In this document: positions 1 through 8,662 of the stretch, piece by piece
How positions within the stretch are numbered: the stretch's first letter is position 1
Layout: every line of letters begins with the position of its first letter
Assembly (NCBI RefSeq): GCF_030282845.1
Contig: NZ_JASTWE010000023.1
Location: forward strand, 1-55,907
From: Pseudodesulfovibrio pelocollis
GTDB lineage: Bacteria; Desulfobacterota; Desulfovibrionia; Desulfovibrionales; Desulfovibrionaceae
Length of the DNA: 55,907 nucleotides
Reading direction: 5' to 3'
Notes under the pieces: generated by a model
What the model was told of the DNA's origin: nothing
The model's input: the letters and a program-made list of their open reading frames with translations, nothing else
The model's database searches: none
Translations under genes and position numbers: made by a program

Positions 1-75
1 GATAAAAGCGCACTTTTTGGGTACTTTTTGGGGCGCCAGCCAAAAAGTACCTCGGCCCGAAGGGACGAAATCTTT
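1..75 (-). repeat. Palindromic intergenic element, copy 1
   Basis: The core is a perfect 12-bp inverted repeat, GGTACTTTTTGG at 20-31 and CCAAAAAGTACC at 40-51, around an 8-base loop. Read on the minus strand, the whole stretch matches 27375-27448: a shared arm TTCGTCCCTTCGGGCCGA, then the hairpin, then a second short CAAAA(A)GT segment. It is therefore a dispersed element of about 70 bp rather than a simple terminator. It may continue to the left of the window. A 64-codon reading frame through it is not considered a gene. Confidence 0.75.
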
Positions 76-218
76 TCCAATAAATTCATGCAGCAAGAGC
101 ATGGCAACTGCATCGATTGCCACGGCTGCGGCCCCCCCCGGTTCTGCCTGGAAGCCGGGGTTGCGCCCCCTCCCTTCCATGCTGTACACGGGATAATCTT
201 TTTCCAAGGAGACCGCAC

Positions 219-1130
219 GTGAACAGCCGCATCCTCCGGGCAGACATCCTGCTTTTTGCCACCGCCGCCATCTGGGGGTTCGCCTTCGTGGCCCAGCGCA
301 TGGGCATGGACCACATCGGCCCCCTGACCTTCAACGGGGTCCGCTTCGCCCTGGGTGCCCTGGCCCTGGTGCCGCTGGTGGCGTACATGGAAAAGCGCCG
401 CACCCCGGGCTTTGTGGGCACCGACAGGAAACGGCTGGCCGTGGGCGGCGGGGTGCTCGGCATCGCCCTTTTCTGCGGGGCCACCCTCCAGCAGATGGGG
501 CTGGCCGAGCCGCAGCTGGCGGCCCTCGGCTATGAGGCGTCCACTGCGGGCAAGGCGGGGTTCATCACCGGGCTCTATGTGGTCTTTGTGCCCATCTTCG
601 GCCTGCTCCTGGCCCAGCGGCCCGGCTGGGGCACCTGGCTCGGCGCGTCCCTGGCCGTGGTGGGCATGTATCTGCTCTCGGTCACCTCCGGGGTGTCCAT
701 CGCCTTTGGCGACCTGCTCGTTCTGGTCAGTGCGCTCTTCTGGGCCGGGCATGTGCTGCTCATCGGCAAGCTCTCGCCCGGCATGGACGCGGTGGACGCG
801 GTCAAGCTCTCCACGATCCAGTTCACGGCCTGCGCCGTGTTGAGCCTGATCGGAGCCGTGGCCACCGAGGAGATCACCCTGGCCGGGCTGCACAGCGCGG
901 CCCTGCCCATCGCCTACGGCGGGCTCATGTCCGTGGGCGTGGCCTACACCCTCCAGGTGGTGGCCCAGCGCGACGCCCAGCCCGCCCATGCGGCCATCAT
1001 CCTGAGCCTTGAGGCCGTGTTCGCGGCCGTGGGCGGCTGGCTGATGCTGGGCGAACTGCTCTCCCTGCGCGCCCTGATCGGCTGCGGTCTGATGCTGGCG
1101 GGCATGATCTTGAGCCAGCTCAGACCCTGA
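219..1130 (+). CDS. EamA/DMT-superfamily membrane transporter
   Basis: This is an inner-membrane permease of the drug/metabolite transporter superfamily, about 303 residues. It has roughly ten hydrophobic segments arranged as two EamA repeats. The first opens with ILRADILLFATAAIWGFAF and the second begins near GVSIAFGDLLVLVSALFWA, where the repeated A-x-F/I-W-G/A signature is visible. The start is GTG at 219, because AAGGAGA at 206-212 sits 6 bases upstream; longer upstream extensions in the frame are Pro/Arg-rich and not membrane-like. The substrate cannot be read from the sequence; relatives export amino acids, metabolites or drugs. It stands alone, convergent with the methyltransferase at 1176-1814. 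Confidence 0.88.
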   Translation: MNSRILRADILLFATAAIWGFAFVAQRMGMDHIGPLTFNGVRFALGALALVPLVAYMEKRRTPGFVGTDRKRLAVGGGVLGIALFCGATLQQMGLAEPQLAALGYEASTAGKAGFITGLYVVFVPIFGLLLAQRPGWGTWLGASLAVVGMYLLSVTSGVSIAFGDLLVLVSALFWAGHVLLIGKLSPGMDAVDAVKLSTIQFTACAVLSLIGAVATEEITLAGLHSAALPIAYGGLMSVGVAYTLQVVAQRDAQPAHAAIILSLEAVFAAVGGWLMLGELLSLRALIGCGLMLAGMILSQLRP

Positions 1131-1175
1131 CCCGCCCCCGGCAGTCTCCCGGAAAATTCCCCGGTCCGCCCCGCG

Positions 1176-1814
1176 TCAGGCGGGCAGGCGCAGCAGGCAG
1201 CAGAACCCCTGGGAAAGATGGCCGTGCATGGTCTCGAAGACCGTCTCCTCGAAGAACAGAGGCTCGAAATCGAGAAACAGGGCCTCCATGTGGCTGCGGT
1301 CGTGGTGGCGCATGGTCCCGCCGTCCTCCACGTCGAAGATACCGTAGATTCCATATTTCTCCTGGCCGAGCTTGTAGCGGTCCAGGTTGCGCCGGTCGCG
1401 GTTGAGCAGGAAGTCGTTGACGTAGAGCAGCCCGCCCGGCCGCAGCACCCGCTTGAGCTCCAGCAGGGCCTCGGCCTGTGCCCGGGTCTCGATGATGCAG
1501 GTGAACACGCCGAGCATCAGGGCCGCGTCAAAGGCGTTTTCCTCAAAGGGGAGCGGCCCGCCGGGGTAGGCCACCAGGTCCAGGCCCGGATGCTCGGCCC
1601 GGCCCCGCTCCACGAGGGTCTCGGAAAAATCGATGCCCGTCAGGGCCGTGTAGCCCGCCCCGGCCAACTCTGCCAGGGTCCGCCCGTAGCCGCAGCCGAA
1701 GTCGAGCACCCGCGCGTCCCTGGCCACATGTTCCTGAAATACGTCCATCCTGAACGGCGTGGTGAAGGTCTTGTCCCTTCCCCGCTCCGTCCAGTATCTT
1801 CGTTGATCCTGCAT
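1176..1814 (-). CDS. Class I SAM-dependent methyltransferase
   Basis: A 212-residue cytoplasmic protein with the SAM-binding motif I VLDFGCGYGRTL at about residues 36-47. An acidic post-motif follows at TGIDFSETLVERG, and motif III is near VLRPGGLLYVNDF, as in Methyltransf_11/25 enzymes. The acceptor is unknown. The start ATG at 1814 is supported by an AAGGAGG-type ribosome site just upstream. It lies 43 bp downstream of the HtrA-type protease gene on the same strand, so it could be the last gene of the stress operon, but nothing in its sequence ties it to proteolysis. Confidence 0.85.
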   Translation of the reverse strand: MQDQRRYWTERGRDKTFTTPFRMDVFQEHVARDARVLDFGCGYGRTLAELAGAGYTALTGIDFSETLVERGRAEHPGLDLVAYPGGPLPFEENAFDAALMLGVFTCIIETRAQAEALLELKRVLRPGGLLYVNDFLLNRDRRNLDRYKLGQEKYGIYGIFDVEDGGTMRHHDRSHMEALFLDFEPLFFEETVFETMHGHLSQGFCCLLRLPA

Positions 1815-1857
1815 ACCCCTCCTTCGGGTGGTGCGTATCGCGATTCGGTCCGTGCCG

Positions 1858-3222
1858 CTAGAGGGTCAAACGGACATGATACAGCCCTCGGCCGCGCTGC
1901 ACGCGCATGAACACGGCGCTGTTCATCCTGTTTCGCAAAAAGGCGTTGAGCAGGTCAATGCCCGAGGCCAGCCGCCGGTTGCCGATCTGATGGATGATGT
2001 CGCCCTGTTGCAGGCCCAGTTGGGCGGCCGCGCTGCCGGGCCGCACCCGGGTCACCTCGGCCCCGCCGCCCTGGCGGTCGGCGAGTTCGAAGCCCCAGCG
2101 GGCCAGCACCAACTCCAGCGCCTTGGCCTTGTCCAGGGGCTGAGGCCGCAGGGCCAGTCGGCGTTCACTCTCGTCGCGCAGCACGGTCAGGGTCACGGTC
2201 TCGTTGCGGGTGATGCCGAAGAGCCGGGCCAGGTAGTCGTCCTTGCCCGCCAGTTCGCGGCCGTTGAAGGCCAGGATGATGTCCCCGGGCCGGATGTCCG
2301 CCGCTGCGGCCGGGGTCTCGGGATGGACCTCGGCCACCAGCATGCCGCTCAGGCTCTTGAGCCGGAAATAGCGCGCCGTGGCCTGATCCACGTCCTGGCC
2401 GAAGAGGCCGAGCCAGATGGGGGCCACGTGGCCCGTGTCGAGCAGTTCACGGACCACGAGCTTGGCCTTGTTCACCGGGATGGCGAAGCCGATGCCCTCG
2501 GCCCCGGCCCGGATGGCGGTGGTGATGCCGATGAGCTGTCCGTGGATGTTGAGCAGGGGCCCGCCCGAGTTGCCGGGATTGATGGCCGCGTCGGTCTGGA
2601 TGAAGCTGCCAAAGGCGCCGCGTTCGGTGGTCATGGGCCGGTTCAGGGCCGAGATCACGCCCGTGGTCACGGTATGGGAGTAGCCGAACGGGTTGCCGAT
2701 GGCGATGACCGTCTCGCCGATGAGGATGTCGTCGGAATCGCCCATGGACACCTGGGGCAGCCCCTGGGCGTCGAGCAGGCGGAGCACGGCCAGGTCGAAG
2801 TCCGGGTCCGAGCCCACAAGCTCGGCCTCGTACTCGCGGCCGTCGAGCAGGCGCGCGGCGATGTCGCCGCCCCCGGCGATGACGTGGGCGTTGGTCAGCA
2901 CCAGCCCCTTGGCCCCGTCTATGATCACCCCGGAGCCCAGATTGTGGGACGGCCCGGGACGCTGGCCCGGGAACCCGCCGAAAAAGCGGTCGAAGAATGG
3001 ATCGCCAAAGGGCGAACGCGCCCCGGGCTGGTCGCGCCGGATCACGGTGATGTTGACCACCGAGGAGCTGGTGGCCTGCACGGCCCGGACCACCGGGGTG
3101 CGCCGCTCGTCCGTTTCAGTGGCCCGGCTTTGGGCCAAAGCGCCGCCCGGGATGGTCAGCGACACGGGCAGCGTCAGGATCATTGCCAGGATTAAGGACA
3201 GGAGGCGCGGCCATCGGTCCAT
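1858..3222 (-). CDS. DegP/HtrA-type periplasmic serine protease (S1C)
   Basis: A 454-residue Do-like protease that degrades or holds misfolded envelope proteins. An N-terminal signal peptide (hydrophobic residues 5-30, cleavage probably after ALA) exports it. The trypsin-like triad is visible: His113 in LTNAHV, Asp143 in DFDLAVL and Ser219 in NPGNSGGPL. Two PDZ domains follow, the first around GMLVAEVHPETPAAAADIRPGDI and the second near EVTRVRPGSAAAQLGLQQGDI. The start lies 1 base past the htpX stop, with GGGAGGG inside htpX, so the two are probably co-transcribed and coupled. The loop after residue 65 (PFGDPFFDRFFGGF) is typical of Do proteases. Confidence 0.93.
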   Translation of the reverse strand: MDRWPRLLSLILAMILTLPVSLTIPGGALAQSRATETDERRTPVVRAVQATSSSVVNITVIRRDQPGARSPFGDPFFDRFFGGFPGQRPGPSHNLGSGVIIDGAKGLVLTNAHVIAGGGDIAARLLDGREYEAELVGSDPDFDLAVLRLLDAQGLPQVSMGDSDDILIGETVIAIGNPFGYSHTVTTGVISALNRPMTTERGAFGSFIQTDAAINPGNSGGPLLNIHGQLIGITTAIRAGAEGIGFAIPVNKAKLVVRELLDTGHVAPIWLGLFGQDVDQATARYFRLKSLSGMLVAEVHPETPAAAADIRPGDIILAFNGRELAGKDDYLARLFGITRNETVTLTVLRDESERRLALRPQPLDKAKALELVLARWGFELADRQGGGAEVTRVRPGSAAAQLGLQQGDIIHQIGNRRLASGIDLLNAFLRNRMNSAVFMRVQRGRGLYHVRLTL

Positions 3223-3223
3223 G

Positions 3224-4075
3224 CTAGCGCGCCCTCCCGGCCATGGCCCGCAGCCGGGCGATGCGCTCGGCCACCGGCGGGTGGGTGGCGAAGAGGGAGG
3301 ACGCCCCGCTCCCCCGGAAGGGGCTGACGATGAACATGTTCTCCGTGGCCGGACTGCCCTGCATGGGCACGCGCTCGGCAGCGGCGTCGAGCTTGCCCAG
3401 CGCCCCGGCCAGATGGAGCGGATCGCCGCTCAGGCGCGCCCCGGCCTCGTCGGCCAGGTACTCGCGCGAGCGCGAGATGGCCATCTGGATCATGCCTGCG
3501 GCAATGGGCGCGAGAATGGCCAGGGCAATGGCCGCGATGGGGTTGCCCCGCTCCCCGTCGCTGCGGCCGATGCCGAAGATGGCTGTCCACTGGAGCATGT
3601 TGGCGATGAAGACGATGGCCCCGGCCAGCACGGCGGCCACGGTCTGGATGAGGATGTCGCGGTTGGCGATGTGGCCCAGCTCGTGGCCGAGCACGCCCTT
3701 GAGCTCGTCGGGGTTGAGGATGGCCACGATGCCCCGGGTCACGGCCACCACGGCGTTCTCCGGGTTGCGGCCCGTGGCAAAGGCGTTGGGCGCGTCCTGG
3801 GGGATGAGGGCGATGCGCGGCTTGGGGATGCCCGCCCGGGCGGCCATCTCCTCCACCACGGCGTGGATGTGGGGCGCGTCGCCGCGCGACAGGTCGCGCG
3901 CCTTGTACATCTTCAGGACGATCTTGTCCGAGTACCAGTAGCTGCCCACGTTCATGACCATGGCCAGGCCAAAGGCGAGCACCAGCCCGGTGCGCCCGCC
4001 CATGAGGCCGCCAAGGAAGAGCAGCAGGCCGGTCAGCAGGCCGAGGAAGAGCAGGGTCTTTATATTGCTCGTCAT
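3224..4075 (-). CDS. htpX: Membrane zinc metalloprotease HtpX (M48)
   Basis: A 283-residue inner-membrane protease that cleaves damaged membrane proteins, facing the cytoplasm. Two N-terminal membrane helices (about 8-24 and 28-47) precede the zinc motif HELGH (His131, Glu132, His135). A second hydrophobic pair follows at about 150-200, and the third zinc ligand is in SREYLADEAGA. Length and layout match HtpX. A CGGAGG ribosome site lies about 11 bases upstream of ATG 4075. A candidate leftward promoter precedes it. It is immediately followed by the HtrA-type protease gene, giving a membrane plus periplasm quality-control pair. Confidence 0.95.
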   Translation of the reverse strand: MTSNIKTLLFLGLLTGLLLFLGGLMGGRTGLVLAFGLAMVMNVGSYWYSDKIVLKMYKARDLSRGDAPHIHAVVEEMAARAGIPKPRIALIPQDAPNAFATGRNPENAVVAVTRGIVAILNPDELKGVLGHELGHIANRDILIQTVAAVLAGAIVFIANMLQWTAIFGIGRSDGERGNPIAAIALAILAPIAAGMIQMAISRSREYLADEAGARLSGDPLHLAGALGKLDAAAERVPMQGSPATENMFIVSPFRGSGASSLFATHPPVAERIARLRAMAGRAR

Positions 4076-4109
4076 GGTGTCTGTATCCTCCGGAAAATCA
4101 TGATTCCAT

Positions 4110-4137
4110 CAGATAGGCACTGTGGCGGCGGCGTCAA
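4110..4137 (-). promoter_or_regulatory. Candidate promoter of htpX-htrA
   Basis: On the minus strand TTGACG (4137-4132), a 16-bp spacer and TATCTG (4115-4110) resemble a sigma-70 promoter, with five of six bases matching at -35 and a weaker -10. It is placed about 35 bp before the htpX start. A heat-shock sigma site was considered because the cluster is chaperone/protease, but the CCCCAT-type -10 is not visible. Confidence 0.35.
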
Positions 4138-4194
4138 GCGCTGGCCGCCCGGGACGCCAGGCCCGTCAGGCAAGACAGGGCGCGGAAAAACGGC

Positions 4195-4614
4195 TCAATC
4201 CACCGGAATCCGGCGGCGGACGGGATGTGTCTTCATCAGGGTCACGGTGAGCAGGCCATCCGTGAACACGGCCGAGACCTCGCCGCCGGTGACACGGCCC
4301 GGCCCGGAACACAGCCCGGCCAGGGCGAAGCGGCGGGCGAACGGCCCCACGGCCCGCTCCACGGCGTGGTGGCGCACCACCCCGGCCGTGCGGCCGGGCG
4401 ACGAGCCGTAGACCCACAGGTCCTGGCCGCGCAGCTCCACGGTCACGTCCTCCTGGGTCATGCCCGGCAGCTCCACGACAACGACCACCCTGTCGGCGCA
4501 CTCCAGCACGTCAGCCACAGGCACCCAGCAGCGGCCGACGCTGCCGCGTTCCTCCGCGTTTGCGGCCGCAAGACCGGCCATGTCCGCCCAGGGGGGCGCG
4601 TTCACCTTGCCCAT
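4195..4614 (-). CDS. Small heat-shock protein, Hsp20/alpha-crystallin family
   Basis: A 139-residue ATP-independent holdase chaperone. The alpha-crystallin domain begins at WVPVADVLECADRVVVVVELPG and continues through VTVELRGQDLWVYGSS. The conserved A-x-x-x-n-G-x-L signature appears as AVFTDGLLTVTLMK. It ends in the usual basic tail, here RRRIPVD. The start is taken at ATG 4614 with GGGAG upstream; the 25 extra residues of the longer frame are not Hsp20-like. It is transcribed toward htpX, 119 bp away, and divergently from the phosphofructokinase gene. Confidence 0.88.
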   Translation of the reverse strand: MGKVNAPPWADMAGLAAANAEERGSVGRCWVPVADVLECADRVVVVVELPGMTQEDVTVELRGQDLWVYGSSPGRTAGVVRHHAVERAVGPFARRFALAGLCSGPGRVTGGEVSAVFTDGLLTVTLMKTHPVRRRIPVD

Positions 4615-4650
4615 GCCTGCTCCCGAGCACCCGCTCGCATCAAGAATTAT

Positions 4651-4677
4651 TTGCCCCTCGCCGAAAATCCATATAAC
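4651..4677 (+). promoter_or_regulatory. Candidate promoter of the phosphofructokinase gene
   Basis: TATAAC at 4672-4677 matches five of six -10 bases. TTGCCC at 4651-4656 is a partial -35 at a short 15-bp spacing. The position, about 44 bp before the start codon in the divergent hsp20/pfk spacer, is sensible. The -35 match is weak. Confidence 0.3.
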
Positions 4678-4720
4678 AATGCGAGTCATAGCTCAACCTG
4701 TCAAACCCGCGAGGAGCCCC

Positions 4721-6046
4721 ATGAAAACCAGCCAGGAAAAACTCGTGACCCCGGCCGAGACCGCCATCGACACGGTGGGCGAGGCCAAGATCAAAAACCC
4801 CTTGAGCCTGGGCCGGTTCGTGGACGAAGACGAGGCCGTGCTGGTCCACATCTCGCGGGCCAATGTGGAATTGCAAGGCAAGGGCGGCAAGGGTCGCCGC
4901 GCCTTTTTCGAGCCTGCCGGGCCCAGGGACAGGGTCTATTACGATCCGAGCAAGACCAAGTGCGCCGTGGTCACCTGCGGCGGCCTGTGCCCCGGCCTCA
5001 ACGATGTCATCCGCGCCATCGTCATGACCGCCATCCACGAATACCGCGTGCCCTCGGTGCTGGGCATCCGATTCGGCCTGGCCGGGTTCATCCCCGAGGA
5101 AGGCCACGACATCGTGGAACTGACCCCCGAGCGTGTCAGCCGCATCCACGAATTCGGCGGCACCTTCCTGGGCAGTTCGCGCGGGCCCCAGGACCCCGAG
5201 GCCATAGTGGACGCCCTGGAGCGCATGAACGTCTCCGTCCTCTTCATGATCGGCGGCGACGGCACCATGCGCGCCGCCAGCGCCGTGATCCGGGAGATCA
5301 CCAAGCGCCGCCTGTCCATCGCCGTGGTCGGCCTGCCCAAGACCATTGACAACGACATCGACTTTGCCTCGCCCTCGTTCGGCTTTGACACGGCCGTGGA
5401 GACTGCCACCGTGGCCATCAAGGGTGCCCATGTGGAGGCCACGGGCGCGCCCTGGGGCATGGGGCTGGTCAAGGTCATGGGCCGTGACGCAGGCTTCATC
5501 GCGGCCCAGAGCGCCCTGGCCTGTCAGGCGGTCAACTTCGTGCTCATTCCCGAGGCTCCCTTTGACCTGCACGGCGACAAGGGATTCCTGGCCGCCCTGG
5601 AATCACGCATGAGGCGGCGCGGCAACGCGGTCATCGTGGTGGCCGAGGGCGCGGGCCAGGACCTGCTCGACGCCACCAGCAGCACCGACGCCTCGGGCAA
5701 CAAGGTGCTCGGCGACATCGGCGGCCTGCTCAAGCGGGAAATCCTCGCCCACTTCAAGGCCCAGGGCATCGACGCCACCCTCAAGTACATCGACCCGAGT
5801 TACATCGTCCGCTCGGTTCCGGCCAACGCCAACGACCGCATCTACTGCTCGTTTCTGGGCATCAACGCGGTCCACGCGGCCATGGCCGGGCGCACCAACC
5901 TCGTCATCTCGCGCTGGAACGGCCGCTACGTGCACATCCCCATCGACCTCGTCACCCGGGGCAAGAAGCGCATCCTGACCGACTCCAACTACTGGCGCGC
6001 CGTGCTCGAATCCACGGGCCAGCCCCCCAACATGAGGAACGCCTGA
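4721..6046 (+). CDS. ATP-type 6-phosphofructokinase, long TP0108-like form
   Basis: A 441-residue phosphofructokinase-fold enzyme for fructose-6-phosphate to fructose-1,6-bisphosphate. Visible signatures are GGLCPGLND (87-95), GGDGT (178-182), PKTIDND (206-212) and MGRDAGFIAA. A Gly in the fourth position of GGDG is the mark of ATP use; PPi-dependent enzymes carry GGDD. The Lys in PKTIDND is shared with PPi enzymes and with the long ATP group found in spirochaetes, plants and other bacteria. ATP dependence is therefore an inference from the Gly. The start at 4721 is set by GAGGAG at 4711-4716. No other glycolytic genes are adjacent. Confidence 0.88.
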   Translation: MKTSQEKLVTPAETAIDTVGEAKIKNPLSLGRFVDEDEAVLVHISRANVELQGKGGKGRRAFFEPAGPRDRVYYDPSKTKCAVVTCGGLCPGLNDVIRAIVMTAIHEYRVPSVLGIRFGLAGFIPEEGHDIVELTPERVSRIHEFGGTFLGSSRGPQDPEAIVDALERMNVSVLFMIGGDGTMRAASAVIREITKRRLSIAVVGLPKTIDNDIDFASPSFGFDTAVETATVAIKGAHVEATGAPWGMGLVKVMGRDAGFIAAQSALACQAVNFVLIPEAPFDLHGDKGFLAALESRMRRRGNAVIVVAEGAGQDLLDATSSTDASGNKVLGDIGGLLKREILAHFKAQGIDATLKYIDPSYIVRSVPANANDRIYCSFLGINAVHAAMAGRTNLVISRWNGRYVHIPIDLVTRGKKRILTDSNYWRAVLESTGQPPNMRNA

Positions 6047-6166
6047 TTTTTTTCGATAGTCTTAGTTATTATTCTTGATTTACGAAGAGAACAGGTTTAG
6101 CTTTCGCCTACCATCGGACTGACGCATCTGGACTTTTTGATCGGCATTATCCGCAAGGGGGTTTGT

Positions 6167-7489
6167 ATGGATGTGCTTATGCTTTCGCGGCTGCAATTCG
6201 CGGCGGCAACCATGTTTCATTTTCTTTTTGTCCCGCTGACGCTCGGGCTGTCGGTGCTTATCGCCTGCATGGAGACCGCCTATGTGCGCACGGGCAACAA
6301 GACCTACCAGAAGATGGCCAAATTCTGGGGCAAGATCTTTCTGGTCAACTTCGCCCTGGGCGTGGTCACGGGCATCACGCTGGAGTTCCAGTTCGGCACA
6401 AACTGGTCGCGCTACTCCTCCTTCGTGGGCGACATCTTCGGCTCGCTGCTGGCCATCGAGGCCACGGCGGCCTTCTTCCTGGAGTCCACCTTCATCGGGG
6501 TGTGGCACTTCGGCTGGGAAAAGCTCTCGGCCAAGGCGCACGCCATCGTGGCCTGGCTCATCGCCCTGGCCTCAAACCTCTCGGCCATCTGGATCCTCCT
6601 GGCCAACGGTTTCATGCAGGACCCCACCGGCTACATCATCCGCAATGGCCGGGCCGAACTGACCGACTTCATCGCCGTGCTCACCAACCCCTTTGGCTGG
6701 TACCAATTCTTCCACGTCATACCAGGAGCATTGTGCCTGGGAGGCTTTTTTGTCATGGGCGTGGCCGCGTGGCACCTCCTCCGGGAGAGCAACGTGGAAT
6801 TCTTTCAGAAGTCCTTTGCCATCGGCGCAGGCGTGGCCCTGGTCTTCTCTGTCTTCACTGCCGTGGAGGGGCACTTCCACGGCAACCACATGTCCCAGGT
6901 CCAGCCCGCCAAGCTGGCGGCCATGGAGTCGCACTGGGAGACCCAGCGCAACGCGCCGCTCTACCTGCTGGTCATCCCCGGCGAGGACGGCAATCTGGTG
7001 GAAGCCCTGCCCATCCCCGGGGCCTTGAGCTTCCTGGCCTACAACGACGTCAACGCCGAGGTGAAGGGGTTGAACGACATTCCCAAGGAGGACCGCCCGC
7101 CCATTGTCCTGACCTTCCTCGGATTCCGAATCATGGTGGGCATCGGCACGGTCCTGCCAATGCTCGCCCTGTTCGGCTGGGTGATGCGCAACAAGATCAA
7201 GCAGTACCCGCTCTACCTGAAGATCCTGCCCTGGTGCATTCCCCTGCCCTACATCGCCATGCAGGCGGGCTGGGTGCTGGCCGAGGTCGGCCGCCAGCCG
7301 TGGATCGTCTACGGGCTCATGCGCACCTCCGACGCCGTCTCGCCGGTCACCACCGGGACCGTGGCCTTTTCCTTCATCCTGATGTGCCTGCTGTACACCC
7401 TGCTGGGCGCGGCGGGCATCTGGCTGATGGTCCGACTGGCCAAGAAGGGTCCGGAAGACCACACGCCCATTCAGGTCAAGGCCGCTTAA
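6167..7489 (+). CDS. cydA: Cytochrome bd quinol oxidase subunit I
   Basis: A 440-residue integral membrane subunit that binds hemes b558, b595 and d, oxidises quinol and reduces O2. The family start (SRLQFAAATMFHF) carries the first heme-ligand His at residue 18, and the conserved GRQPW motif follows in AEVGRQPWIVYG. The periplasmic Q-loop is short, as in the non-enterobacterial type. The start at 6167 follows AAGGGGG by 5 bases. cydB follows after 27 bp. In anaerobic sulfate reducers this oxidase mainly removes oxygen; that role is family knowledge, not seen here. Confidence 0.97.
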   Translation: MDVLMLSRLQFAAATMFHFLFVPLTLGLSVLIACMETAYVRTGNKTYQKMAKFWGKIFLVNFALGVVTGITLEFQFGTNWSRYSSFVGDIFGSLLAIEATAAFFLESTFIGVWHFGWEKLSAKAHAIVAWLIALASNLSAIWILLANGFMQDPTGYIIRNGRAELTDFIAVLTNPFGWYQFFHVIPGALCLGGFFVMGVAAWHLLRESNVEFFQKSFAIGAGVALVFSVFTAVEGHFHGNHMSQVQPAKLAAMESHWETQRNAPLYLLVIPGEDGNLVEALPIPGALSFLAYNDVNAEVKGLNDIPKEDRPPIVLTFLGFRIMVGIGTVLPMLALFGWVMRNKIKQYPLYLKILPWCIPLPYIAMQAGWVLAEVGRQPWIVYGLMRTSDAVSPVTTGTVAFSFILMCLLYTLLGAAGIWLMVRLAKKGPEDHTPIQVKAA

Positions 7490-7516
7490 CCCAAGAGACC
7501 ACAAGGAGACGCTGCA

Positions 7517-8569
7517 ATGATGGAAACATTCGTTGAAACCGGAACAGTCCACTACTATCTGGCTGTGACCTGGTTCATCCTGTGGGGAGTGCTCTGGGCC
7601 GTCTACTTCATCTTGGACGGCTTTGATCTCGGCGCGGGCACGCTGCATCCCTTCCTGGCCAAGACCGAGGAGGAAAAACGGGCCATCCTCAACGCCACCG
7701 GCCCCTTCTGGGACGGCAACGAGGTCTGGCTCATCACCGCTGGCGGCGTGACCTTTGCCGCCTTCCCCTACGCCTATGCCCAGATGTTCAGCGGGCTCTA
7801 CACCGCGCTGTGGCTGCTGCTCTTCGCGCTCATCGTGCGCGGGGTGTCTTTTGAGTTCCGCTCCAAGGTCGAGAGCGTCGCATGGCGCAAGACCTGGGAC
7901 ATCTGCCACGCAGTGGGCAGCTTCCTGCCCGCCCTGCTGCTGGGCGTGGCCTTTGCCAACATCTTCCGGGGCCTGCCCCTGGACGAGACCGGGTTCAGCC
8001 AGGCCGGGCTGTTTGGCCTGCTCAACCCCTACGGCCTGGCCGGAGGCGTCCTCTTCGTGATCATCTTCGTCATGCACGGCGCGCTGTGGCTGTGCATCCG
8101 GACCACGGGCGACCTGCGCGGCCGAGCCGAAAATGTGGCAGTCAAGCTGTGGCCGGTCCAGGTGGTGCTGACCGTGCTCTTCCTGGCCTACACCGCCGTG
8201 GAGACCCAGCTCTTCAGCAACTTCTTCCTCTACCCCGCACTCTTCGTCATCCTGGCCCTGCCCGTGGCCGGATTGGTGCTGATGCGCGTCTACATGGGCG
8301 CGCGCAAGTGGTGGATGGCCTGGGGCGCTTCCTGCATGTACATCGGCGGCACGACCATGTTCGGCGTGGCCGGCATCTTCCCGGCCATCATCCCGTCCAA
8401 CCCCAACCCGGGCAACAGCCTGACCATCATGAACTCGGCCTCGAGCCCGCTCACCCTGAGCATCATGCTCGGCGTGGTCCTGGTCTTCCTGCCGGTGATC
8501 ATCGGCTACCAGTTCTGGGCGTACAAGACCTTCGCCACCCCCATGGGCGAGGGGGACATCCACTACTAG
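7517..8569 (+). CDS. cydB: Cytochrome bd quinol oxidase subunit II
   Basis: A 350-residue membrane partner of CydA with eight or nine helices. It is recognised by LDGFDLGAGTLHPFLAKTEEEKR near the N-terminus and by NATGPFWDGNEVWL, the hallmark of CydB. AAGGAG lies 9 bases before ATG 7517. It is the last gene of the operon: a perfect 10-bp hairpin follows 25 bp after its stop. No cydX-like small frame or cydCD was seen nearby. Confidence 0.96.
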   Translation: MMETFVETGTVHYYLAVTWFILWGVLWAVYFILDGFDLGAGTLHPFLAKTEEEKRAILNATGPFWDGNEVWLITAGGVTFAAFPYAYAQMFSGLYTALWLLLFALIVRGVSFEFRSKVESVAWRKTWDICHAVGSFLPALLLGVAFANIFRGLPLDETGFSQAGLFGLLNPYGLAGGVLFVIIFVMHGALWLCIRTTGDLRGRAENVAVKLWPVQVVLTVLFLAYTAVETQLFSNFFLYPALFVILALPVAGLVLMRVYMGARKWWMAWGASCMYIGGTTMFGVAGIFPAIIPSNPNPGNSLTIMNSASSPLTLSIMLGVVLVFLPVIIGYQFWAYKTFATPMGEGDIHY

Positions 8570-8594
8570 CCCGCCCCTGCTTCCACAAAATGAG

Positions 8595-8620
8595 ACGCCC
8601 GGCCTGCAACGGCCGGGCGT
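8595..8620 (+). terminator. Terminator after cydAB
   Basis: ACGCCCGGCC and GGCCGGGCGT form a perfect 10-bp stem around a 6-base loop. TCTTCGTT follows, a T-rich but not pure T tract. It lies between convergent genes and may act in both directions. Confidence 0.75.
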
Positions 8621-8662
8621 TCTTCGTTCAATGTCCCCGCGCCTGTCGCGGGTGGTCAGGGG

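Noticed and set aside
28-222. 64-codon frame at the left edge
   Set aside because: It covers the palindromic element and the leader of the EamA gene; no ribosome site or domain.
1828-3195. Long rightward frame (455 codons) opposite the HtrA-type protease gene
   Set aside because: It is the antisense shadow of a gene with a clear catalytic triad and PDZ domains; its translation is His/Gly/Gln-rich low complexity typical of high-GC antisense frames.
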